A stretch of DNA of 20,117 nucleotides from Thermoplasmata archaeon (GTDB taxonomy: Archaea > Thermoplasmatota > Thermoplasmata > Halarchaeoplasmatales > Halarchaeoplasmataceae): contig JAFDTZ010000027.1 of assembly GCA_019594305.1 (NCBI GenBank), positions 1-20,117 on the forward strand. The letters run 5' to 3'. Shown here piece by piece: positions 14,289 through 20,117 of the stretch (the first letter of the stretch is position 1; each line of letters begins with the position of its first letter). Under the pieces are notes generated by a model that had not been told where the DNA came from, made no database searches, and saw nothing but the letters and a program-made list of their open reading frames with translations. Position numbers and translations under genes: made by a program.

Positions 14289-16049
14289 ATGCGAATAGCC
14301 GTAGTAATAAAGGATAGATGTCGTCACGATAGATGTAATTACCAATGTATCCAGTATTGTCCGAAGGTTAGAACCGGTGATGAAACCATAGTCAAAACGG
14401 AAGATGGAATCCGTATCTCCGAAGAGTTGTGCGCCGGGTGTGGTATCTGTGTATTGAAATGTCCCTTCGATGCGATCAAGATAATCAACCTTGCCGAGGA
14501 GCTTGAAAAGGAGATGATTCACCGTTTCGGCGAGAATTCTTTCAGATTATATCGACTGCCTATACCTCAGAAGGATAAGGTAGTCGGTATATTAGGTGCT
14601 AATGGTATCGGCAAGACAACAGCCATAAGGATATTGTCCGGAGAGATAATACCCAATCTCGGTGCTTATGAAAAGGAGCCGTCGTGGGAAAACATACTTG
14701 AGCATTATTCGGGTACGGCGTTTGTGGAATATTTTGAAAAAATAGCCGACGGAGAATTTGAAACATCAGTAAAACCTCAGTATGTGGACAAGATCCCCGC
14801 TCATTATACAGGTAAAGTTAAAGAACTACTCGCACGGGTCGGAGATGACTACGATAGATGGGTTGAAAAGCTTGATATCGAGAACACCCTGGATGCACTC
14901 ATAACTACACTGTCCGGTGGAGAACTACAGAGGGTGGCTATCGCCGCTGCATCGACAAAGGAGGCGGATATTTATTTTTACGACGAACCTTCATCTTACC
15001 TTGACATAAAACAACGTCTTAATGTGGCAAGGGTGATCAAGGAAAAGAGTAAAGAGAGCCAGGTGATGGTTATCGAACATGATATAGCCATCCTTGATTT
15101 TCTCGCGGATTCCACCCATATAATATACGGCTCCACCGGTGCATACGGCGTCGTCACACAAACCAGGGGTGTTCGGCGAGCGATCAATACTTTTTTATAC
15201 GGATTTCTGACTGAGGAAAACATAAGATTCAGAGACGCCGAGATCACTTTTGAAAGCCACGCACCCCGTAAAGACTGGCACACCGAACCCTTGATAGAGT
15301 ACGGGCGTTTGGTAAAGGAGTGGGATAACTTCAAACTAGAAACCGAGCCGGGTTTAGTACCGACGGGTGAGGTAGTCGGCATAGTAGGGCCAAATGCCAC
15401 CGGTAAAACGACTTTCGTAAAGATGCTGGCGGGAGTCATCGATCCAACTGAGGGAGATATAAAGTCGAGCATGTCCGTCAGTTACAAACCCCAGTACATA
15501 AAGCCGGATTTCAGCGGTCGAGTTATGGATCTCTATCATTCTTACATCAGTGAAATGTTTGACACCAATCTTTTCCAGTCCGAAGTGGCGAAGCCCTTGG
15601 ATTTGAAGCCTTTATTCGAAAGAGAGCTGTCCAATCTTAGTGGCGGAGAGCTTCAAAGGGTAGTCATAGCCCTCTGCCTGGGAAGGGAAGCAGACCTTTA
15701 CCTCATAGACGAACCTAGCGCCTATCTGGATTCAAACATGAGGATGGAGACCGCAAGGGCGATAAGACGATTCATGGAAAAGACAAATAAAGCGGGGCTG
15801 ATAGTAGACCACGATGTCTACTTCATAGATTATGTCTCAGACATGATCATGAACTTTTCCGGTTCTCCCGGCGTCTATGGAAAAGGCGAAGGACCTTTCG
15901 AGATGAAGGAAGGGATGAATAAGTTCCTCAGAGAGGTCGATATCACCTTCAGACGGGATCCCGACACAAATAGACCTAGGGTAAATAAAACGGATTCCAG
16001 ATTGGACCGTAAGCAGAAACATGAAGGTAAGTACTACTATACCAATTGA
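14289..16049 (+). CDS. rli1: ABCE1 / Rli1 ribosome-recycling ATPase
   Basis: A 586-residue ABC-type ATPase that splits ribosomes after termination, together with aRF1 or Pelota. The N-terminal Fe-S domain is intact: C11-x4-C16-x3-C20-x3-C24-P and C48-x2-C51-x2-C54-x3-C58-P, which build two [4Fe-4S] clusters. Nucleotide domain 1 has Walker A at 103-110 (GANGIGKT), signature LSGGELQ at 208-214 and FYDEPSSYLD. Domain 2 has Walker A at 367-374 (GPNATGKT), signature LSGGELQ at 450-456 and LIDEPSAYLD, with HDVYFIDYVSD. ATG 14220 would add 23 atypical residues. The choice is between adjacent ATGs at 14286 and 14289, and GAGGTGAT at 14280-14287 overlaps them; MRIAVVIKDRC matches the family. It is a single gene, probably with its own promoter. 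Confidence 0.97.
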   Translation: MRIAVVIKDRCRHDRCNYQCIQYCPKVRTGDETIVKTEDGIRISEELCAGCGICVLKCPFDAIKIINLAEELEKEMIHRFGENSFRLYRLPIPQKDKVVGILGANGIGKTTAIRILSGEIIPNLGAYEKEPSWENILEHYSGTAFVEYFEKIADGEFETSVKPQYVDKIPAHYTGKVKELLARVGDDYDRWVEKLDIENTLDALITTLSGGELQRVAIAAASTKEADIYFYDEPSSYLDIKQRLNVARVIKEKSKESQVMVIEHDIAILDFLADSTHIIYGSTGAYGVVTQTRGVRRAINTFLYGFLTEENIRFRDAEITFESHAPRKDWHTEPLIEYGRLVKEWDNFKLETEPGLVPTGEVVGIVGPNATGKTTFVKMLAGVIDPTEGDIKSSMSVSYKPQYIKPDFSGRVMDLYHSYISEMFDTNLFQSEVAKPLDLKPLFERELSNLSGGELQRVVIALCLGREADLYLIDEPSAYLDSNMRMETARAIRRFMEKTNKAGLIVDHDVYFIDYVSDMIMNFSGSPGVYGKGEGPFEMKEGMNKFLREVDITFRRDPDTNRPRVNKTDSRLDRKQKHEGKYYYTN

Positions 16050-16082
16050 TGATATTACTTTCACATACCCCTGCCGCTATTG

Positions 16083-16090
16083 TATATATA
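16083..16090 (+). promoter_or_regulatory. TATA box of the DUF763 gene
   Basis: TATATATA centred about 27-28 bases before ATG 16115. The expected start falls at or within a few bases of the start codon, so the mRNA is probably leaderless. Confidence 0.6.
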
Positions 16091-16114
16091 GTCTGTTAAC
16101 CATTATGATGACTA

Positions 16115-17227
16115 ATGAAAATGACAGGTAGGGCGGACCTTCCTCTTCACGGAGGGAAGGCTCCTCGCTGGCTTTTCCGTAGGATGGTGGAACTGAGCGG
16201 TGCAATATCTGAGGTTGTTATCCGTGAATACGGCAGGGAAGAATTCCTGAAACGCATTACAGACCCCTATTGGTTTCAATCCCTTGCATGCACCATCGGG
16301 TTCGATTGGCATTCCAGCGGTACCACCACCACTACGTGTGGTGCGTTGAAACTCGCCCTAGACCCTTCAGAACTAGGAGTAGCCGTTCTAGGCGGTAAAG
16401 GTAAAACATCACTCCGTACTCCGCAAGAGATAGAGGCGCTGGACGATGTTTTCTCTCTCCGTACTTCCCAGCTAGAAGAGTTAACATACGCTTCCCGGAT
16501 GTCCGCTAAGGTGGACAATAGCTGTATCCAGGATGACTATCAGCTTTATCATCATTCTTTCTTCGTAACAGAAGATGGAGATTGGGGTGTCGTACAACAG
16601 GGCATGTGTTCGGACATGCATATGGCTAGAAGATATCATTTGCTGTCCGATTCGGTCAAAGACTTTTTACGGGAACCGCACTTGGGCGTATGCTGCGATA
16701 GGATGGAAAGTGAGGTTTTGGATATGACCGCTGTAAAGAGTGAGGAAACGAGAAAGACCTGTGTAGATCTTATCAATGACGATCCTGTTCACCTCAGAAG
16801 TTTTTTCAGTCCCGGGGGACAGACCAATTTGGATAGATACCTGGAAAAATCTCTGACCATGCCCTCTCATCACCAAGTCCTTGACTTTGACGTCAGCCAA
16901 AGCGGATGGAAAACCCTAAAGATGGCATATGAATTTCAGCCTCAGGACTTTGAAGAATTGATCAGTTTGAAAGGTGTGGGGCCTAAAAAGATAAGAGCAC
17001 TCGCACTGGTTTCTGATCTAATATACGGCACTGAACCTAGCTGGGAAGACCCCGTGAAATATAGTTTTGCCCATGGTGGTAAGGATGGAACGCCTTTTCC
17101 CGTAGATAGGGATGTATATGACTCCACCTTGAAAACCATGGATGAAGCACTTAATATGGCTGATATCGGTGAGAAGGAAAGAATCTCCGCCTTGAGAAGA
17201 TTACATGAGCTGATTTACGATAGATGA
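16115..17227 (+). CDS. DUF763 family protein with helix-hairpin-helix
   Basis: A 370-residue member of DUF763, a conserved archaeal family also found in some bacteria, without an assigned biochemical role. The family start is clear: MTGRADLPLHGGKAPRWLFR, followed by IGFDWHSSGTTTTTCGALK and later NSCIQDDYQLYHHSFFV and DWGVVQQGM. A helix-hairpin-helix around 276-300 (FEELISLKGVGPKKIRAL) suggests non-specific DNA or RNA binding, so a nucleic-acid enzyme or repair factor is possible. Conserved His, Asp and Glu residues in the N-terminal half could form an active site, but I cannot place them. Start 16115 (MKMTGR) is used; 16121 is possible. It lies 65 bases after ABCE1 with its own TATA box and 64 bases before PAN. 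Confidence 0.9.
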   Translation: MKMTGRADLPLHGGKAPRWLFRRMVELSGAISEVVIREYGREEFLKRITDPYWFQSLACTIGFDWHSSGTTTTTCGALKLALDPSELGVAVLGGKGKTSLRTPQEIEALDDVFSLRTSQLEELTYASRMSAKVDNSCIQDDYQLYHHSFFVTEDGDWGVVQQGMCSDMHMARRYHLLSDSVKDFLREPHLGVCCDRMESEVLDMTAVKSEETRKTCVDLINDDPVHLRSFFSPGGQTNLDRYLEKSLTMPSHHQVLDFDVSQSGWKTLKMAYEFQPQDFEELISLKGVGPKKIRALALVSDLIYGTEPSWEDPVKYSFAHGGKDGTPFPVDRDVYDSTLKTMDEALNMADIGEKERISALRRLHELIYDR

Positions 17228-17241
17228 GATATAGTACCACA

Positions 17242-17273
17242 ATATTTATTATCAACCTTGCAACCTAAATATT
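17242..17273 (+). promoter_or_regulatory. Promoter region of PAN
   Basis: Two A/T-rich TATA candidates: TATTTATT near 17243-17250 (start near 17272, leader about 20 bases, with GGTGG at 17283-17287 as ribosome site) or TAAATATT near 17266-17273 (start near 17295, too late for TTG 17292 unless leaderless). The first is preferred. Confidence 0.4.
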
Positions 17274-17291
17274 ACTAAATATGGTGGTTAA

Positions 17292-18497
17292 TTGGCGGAA
17301 GAGGACGTAAGTGAATCTTCACAAGGTTTAACGAGACGGATAGAAGAGCTGCAACGAAGGCACGACCAGTTACTGATGGAAGTGGAGTTCAGTGGTGAAA
17401 GAGACTATATAGTCCGAGAGTTGGAAAGACTAAAAAGGGAGACAAAGGAGATAAAGAGGGAATTGGTAAGTCTCAAAAAACCACCTCTTATAGTTGGTAC
17501 GATACGGGAGATGCTTCCCGACGGCCGGGCCATCATACAAAGCTCTACCGGCCCTGATTTTTTGGTCTCCGTGGCCGAGTATCTCTCCGGTCCCGAGATG
17601 AAACCGGGTACTCGTGTGGCCATGAACAAACAGACCTTATCAATTGTGAAAAAACTTCCGCCATCCATAGATCCGCAGGTAATGGCCGCTGAGATAATCG
17701 AGAAGCCGGTGATTACATATCAAGATATCGGCGGTTTGGAAGATCAAATAAGGGAGGTAAGGGAAACTATAGAGGAGCCACTGCTCTATCCCGCTAAGTA
17801 CAAGCGCATGGGAATCGAACCGCCGAAAGGAGTGCTCCTGGTAGGACCACCCGGCACCGGAAAAACCTTGATAGCAAAGGCCGCTGCCAACCGGACTAAC
17901 GCCGCTTTCATAAAGATGGTAGGCTCTGAGCTGGTACAGAAATATATCGGAGAGGGTGCAAGGATGGTTAGAGAACTTTTTGCTATGGCAAAAGAACATG
18001 CTCCTTCCATAATTTTCATAGACGAATTAGACTCCGTTGCATCCAAGCGTTTGGACCAGGCGACCTCGGGAGACCGGGAGGTCCAGAGGACGATGATGCA
18101 GTTCTTGGCAGAATTGGACGGCTTCGAATCCATCGGCGAAATAAAGGTGATGGGTGCCACCAACAGACCGGAACTCCTTGACAAGGCATTGCTGAGACCC
18201 GGGCGGTTCGACAGGATCCTTGAGGTTCCGCTTCCTGACTTGGAGGCCCGTAAAAAGATATTTGAGATACATGTGCGGAAGATGCCTTTAAAAGATGGTG
18301 TTGATATTGAGGAACTCGCAAAGAAGACCGAGGGTGCTAGCGGAGCCGATATAAAGGCGATAACCACTGAAGCCGGTATGCTTTCCCTTAGAGAGGACTT
18401 TGATGAGATCGGCATGGACCAATTCAAGCTCGCTATAGAAAAGGTACTTTCAAATACGACCGAAAGAAAAATTAAAAAACAGGTAATGTTTGCGTGA
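17292..18497 (+). CDS. pan: Proteasome-activating nucleotidase (PAN)
   Basis: A 401-residue AAA+ ATPase that unfolds proteins and feeds them to the 20S proteasome, homologous to eukaryotic Rpt1-6. Residues about 10-62 are the N-terminal coiled coil (LTRRIEELQRRHDQLLMEVE), about 68-125 the OB domain (LIVGTIREMLPDGRAIIQSS). The AAA module has Walker A at 185-192 (GPPGTGKT), Walker B at 241-245 (IFIDE), sensor ATNRPELLD and arginine fingers in ALLRPGRFDR. The pore loop KYIGEGARMV is conserved. The start is TTG 17292, since the ATG at 17281 is in another frame and stops quickly; GGTGG at 17283-17287 supports it. The C terminus ends in Met-Phe-Ala, in place of the usual hydrophobic-Tyr-X gate-opening tail. 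Its stop is 1 base from the stop of the converging zinc-ribbon gene. Confidence 0.96.
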   Translation: MAEEDVSESSQGLTRRIEELQRRHDQLLMEVEFSGERDYIVRELERLKRETKEIKRELVSLKKPPLIVGTIREMLPDGRAIIQSSTGPDFLVSVAEYLSGPEMKPGTRVAMNKQTLSIVKKLPPSIDPQVMAAEIIEKPVITYQDIGGLEDQIREVRETIEEPLLYPAKYKRMGIEPPKGVLLVGPPGTGKTLIAKAAANRTNAAFIKMVGSELVQKYIGEGARMVRELFAMAKEHAPSIIFIDELDSVASKRLDQATSGDREVQRTMMQFLAELDGFESIGEIKVMGATNRPELLDKALLRPGRFDRILEVPLPDLEARKKIFEIHVRKMPLKDGVDIEELAKKTEGASGADIKAITTEAGMLSLREDFDEIGMDQFKLAIEKVLSNTTERKIKKQVMFA

Positions 18498-18498
18498 C

Positions 18499-18645
18499 CT
18501 ACTCTTCTTCTAGATCGACCTCTAGTATCAAAACACCCCTGTAGTTACAATCCTTGCAGTGATACTTATATCCCGTTACGAAACCAGCCATTGGAACCAC
18601 ATTGGTACTTTCACATTTAGGGCATTTCAGTATTTTTTTGCTCAT
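18499..18645 (-). CDS. 48-residue zinc-ribbon protein
   Basis: A small gene that a length cut-off would miss. Translation starts at ATG 18645 (MSKKILKCPKCESTNVV) and ends with an acidic tail (EVDLEEE). Two CxxC knuckles, C8/C11 and C30/C33, with an 18-residue spacer and aromatic/hydrophobic GFVTGYKYHCKDC in between, form one zinc ribbon of the kind common in tiny archaeal proteins. The spacer, the basic first half and the single clean frame argue for a real gene. No proximal TATA box is visible at the expected distance before the ATG. Upstream on the same strand lies the structured RNA of 18664-18881, so the gene could be expressed from that promoter as the end of a long transcript. Its target (nucleic acid or protein) is unknown. 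It converges with PAN. Confidence 0.75.
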   Translation of the reverse strand: MSKKILKCPKCESTNVVPMAGFVTGYKYHCKDCNYRGVLILEVDLEEE

Positions 18646-18663
18646 GGATAAAACCTGTAAAGG

Positions 18664-18881
18664 TATGTCCCCTGACCGTAACAGTTGGGTTCATAGTATG
18701 GCACGGCAGCCAACTCCCCCTCCTGACTCTGGTCAGGGGTATGTACGGTCCTGGGGTTGTTCCACGCTCATCTGCGGACGTTTCGTCCATATCACTAGGA
18801 GACCCAACAGGACCACTGCCTGACTCTTGCATCATGATTCACGGAGCGTTACGCTCTCACCATGACCTTCTAAGTCAGGCA
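18664..18881 (-). ncRNA. Candidate H/ACA-like kink-turn RNA (three hairpins), or structured leader
   Basis: Reading the minus strand from 18881, three hairpins follow each other. H1: 9-bp stem 18881-18873/18825-18817, loops of 7 and 6 bases, 7-bp stem 18865-18859/18838-18832, then a perfect kink-turn: GA (18858-18857) opposite CGU-GA (18843-18839), capped by GAGCG/CGCTC with loop TAA. H2: stem 18816-18808/18753-18745 (two outer G.U pairs), then a plausible kink-turn with GA 18793-18792 opposite GAU-GA 18772-18768 under the GGACG/CGTCC hairpin; ACA follows directly at 18744-18742. H3: 9-bp stem 18739-18731/18677-18669 with inner stem AGTTGG/CCAACT; ACA follows directly at 18668-18666. This is the outline of an archaeal multi-hairpin H/ACA guide. 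Against it: H1 has no ANA box, H2's inner stem has two mismatches, and H3 has an oversized 15-base left loop and no clear kink-turn. The 3' end is not certain. Confidence 0.6.
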
Positions 18882-18903
18882 TATTGGTATACACGTACAA
18901 TAC

Positions 18904-18911
18904 TATATTAA
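18904..18911 (-). promoter_or_regulatory. TATA box of the structured RNA
   Basis: Minus strand TTAATATA, centred 26-27 bases before 18881, which is exactly the first base of the first 9-bp stem. It supports a transcript beginning there. Confidence 0.55.
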
Positions 18912-18935
18912 TCCATCGTTTTAAGCAACACCGTC

Positions 18936-20117
18936 TCAAAATAGTTCTTCAAGATATGCATCGACGCCTTCCATGTCATCTATTGAGCCGTCCCAACCAT
19001 CTAATATTTCATCATAATCCCCTTCTATATCCTTTAATATAGACTCCATCTTTTTTTCTAAGGGTCCGACCACACGGCCTTTGAAAACAACGGCCATAAA
19101 AGTATGTTTACCCTTTTCTACCAGTATCCTTTTATCACCGAATTCCAAGCGTTTAATTCCATAGTTCTCTTCTTCCTTGAAGGAGTCCTTAACGAAATCC
19201 TGGATTACACTTAGCATCCCACTGAATATGTCCATATCCATACCGTCCCTTTCTTCGATAGTACCCGTAGATCTGTGAGAAATTAAGAGACCGGAGCCGT
19301 ATATCAAGAATACATCTTCTATCTCTACTTTTTTGTAAAAATGCCAGAAGATTATCAATATAAGCAAAATAATCGGTATCAAGGGCCATGGCCAGAATAT
19401 CTTATCCCATACCGTTATATCTATCTCTAGGGGTTCTTCATTGGATGTTACAGGTGGCATACTGCCCCCCTGGGCGTCGGTATATTCCAGTAACGCATGG
19501 TTTCTGATGATATGTTTTCTATGTATGTCATCAATTACCCTACACACCACGTCAAAACGATGGTTACCTACTTCTACATCTGTAAAGTGCCACATATATG
19601 TGTTTTCAGTTATGGTAGGCGTTACATCGCTTGTATCGCTAACATAGATAAGTTTACCGTCTATCTCCATGGTTATCCATACGTCGGCTGCTGCCTCAGT
19701 TCCGGTATTATCATATTCTATCTTAAATACCACCACGTCTCCCGATGTAACCCTTCTTGCATTCAATGAAATTTCAATATCGAATCCCGGTAGGGTTCCC
19801 AAGGCGTTGAATATAACTTGTTTTGAGTCCCCCGTACCCTTTATCTCGGCAGTAACATTGTTCTCACCTCTTGCGCTGTCCAAAGTCAGCCAAATGCTTG
19901 CGGTGCCGTTATCATCAGTAAGTACCGGTGAAGTTCTGCTAAACTCGCCGTCTCCGTTCAATCCCACCGTAGTAATGTTGAAATAGACCATCCATCCCCT
20001 TCCAACGGGTGTGCCGAATCGATCGCGTACTTCCACAACCATAGGTTCGTTCAATAGTGTTCCCGCCGTATTCACCTGGTCGTTACCGGATAATATGAAA
20101 ACCTCGAACATGTTGGG
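18936..20117 (-). CDS. Membrane protein with Ig-like ectodomains and conserved cytosolic tail (5' end outside window)
   Basis: The frame is open through the window edge; the ATG at 20111 is probably internal, so at least 393 residues are the C-terminal part of a larger protein. The visible order is: a Big-1-like Ig domain (about 10-105 from that ATG; PMVVEVRDRFGTPVGRGW, LTDDNGTASIWL), a CARDB/DUF11-like beta domain (about 108-205; DVVVFKIEYDNTGTEAAADV), one membrane helix (about 239-258, WPWPLIPIILLILIIFWHFY) and a cytosolic domain of about 130 residues. The last begins VEIEDVFLIYGSGLLISHRS and includes MDIFSGMLSVIQDFVKDSF and YGIKRLEFGDKRILVEKG, resembling roadblock/profilin-like modules that recur as tails of euryarchaeal membrane proteins. 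It may pass a surface signal inward; function not proven. No clear terminator follows. Confidence 0.8.
   Translation of the reverse strand, partial: PNMFEVFILSGNDQVNTAGTLLNEPMVVEVRDRFGTPVGRGWMVYFNITTVGLNGDGEFSRTSPVLTDDNGTASIWLTLDSARGENNVTAEIKGTGDSKQVIFNALGTLPGFDIEISLNARRVTSGDVVVFKIEYDNTGTEAAADVWITMEIDGKLIYVSDTSDVTPTITENTYMWHFTDVEVGNHRFDVVCRVIDDIHRKHIIRNHALLEYTDAQGGSMPPVTSNEEPLEIDITVWDKIFWPWPLIPIILLILIIFWHFYKKVEIEDVFLIYGSGLLISHRSTGTIEERDGMDMDIFSGMLSVIQDFVKDSFKEEENYGIKRLEFGDKRILVEKGKHTFMAVVFKGRVVGPLEKKMESILKDIEGDYDEILDGWDGSIDDMEGVDAYLEELF

Noticed and set aside
17786..18427. 213-residue antisense frame inside PAN
   Set aside because: Low-complexity Ser/Pro-rich translation typical of the reverse of an AAA gene; PAN itself is unmistakable.
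18740..18760. Resemblance to group II intron sequence (GTACGGTCCTG)
   Set aside because: No conserved 5' GUGYG end, no domain V hairpin and no maturase or reverse-transcriptase gene; the bases form the closing stem of hairpin two.
18602..18835. Two overlapping open frames (73 residues plus, 72 residues minus) across the structured RNA
   Set aside because: Both are arbitrary in composition, start without promoter or ribosome site, and cross stems and the zinc-ribbon gene. The base-paired structure explains the region better.
18664..18881. RNase P RNA, SRP RNA or 5S rRNA
   Set aside because: No GAGGAAAGUC or ACAGAA cores of RNase P, no SRP helix 8 (GGAAGG...AGCAGC type) or Alu UGUAACC core, and no 5S motifs on either strand.

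Overview
The window is chromosomal DNA of an archaeon. Archaea-specific or archaea/eukaryote-type genes recur: DtdA-type D-aminoacyl-tRNA deacylase, the HPS-RraA fusion, full-length archaeosine tRNA-guanine transglycosylase with a PUA end, ABCE1/Rli1, DUF763 and the proteasome-activating nucleotidase PAN. Promoters look archaeal: A/T-rich TATA boxes about 26 bases before starts, several of them implying leaderless mRNAs. The giant secreted S8 protease and the membrane protein with a conserved cytosolic tail resemble proteins I associate with Thermoplasmatota/MBG-D-like euryarchaea. That placement is an inference, and cultured Thermoplasma is not a full match because it lacks PAN. No IS element, prophage, CRISPR array, tRNA or rRNA was seen.

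Layout. 1-665: end of glutamine synthetase, followed at once by a metallophosphoesterase (680-1402). 1408-2349 (minus): DUF2148 Fe-S protein and a four-helix membrane protein. 2425-3255: DtdA, sharing a TATA region with the divergent membrane protein. 3262-4554 (minus): HPS-RraA. 4646-5173: membrane protein with a soluble tail. 5224-10377 (minus): a 1717-residue secreted subtilase with many Ig-like domains, a strong Shine-Dalgarno and a palindrome at the predicted transcription start. 10559-13686: cysteine desulfurase and tgtA as a tight pair. 13677-14198 (minus): membrane-anchored triple zinc ribbon, divergent from ABCE1 (14289-16049) and sharing its TATA region. 16115-17227: DUF763. 17292-18497: PAN, converging with a 48-residue zinc-ribbon gene (18499-18645, minus). 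18936-20117 (minus): a membrane protein cut by the window edge.

The most unusual element is the 290-base stretch 18646-18935, between the zinc-ribbon gene and the membrane protein. Read on the minus strand it has a TATA box placed to start transcription at 18881, and then three consecutive hairpins each closed by a perfect or near-perfect 9-bp stem. The first contains a textbook kink-turn (tandem G.A pairs, 3-nt bulge), the second a plausible one, and the second and third stems are each followed immediately by ACA. This suggests an unannotated H/ACA-like, L7Ae-binding RNA, or alternatively a long structured leader of the zinc-ribbon gene.

Most other genes are housekeeping and concern translation or macromolecular quality control: tRNA proofreading (DtdA), tRNA modification (cysteine desulfurase plus TgtA), ribosome recycling (ABCE1) and protein degradation (PAN).
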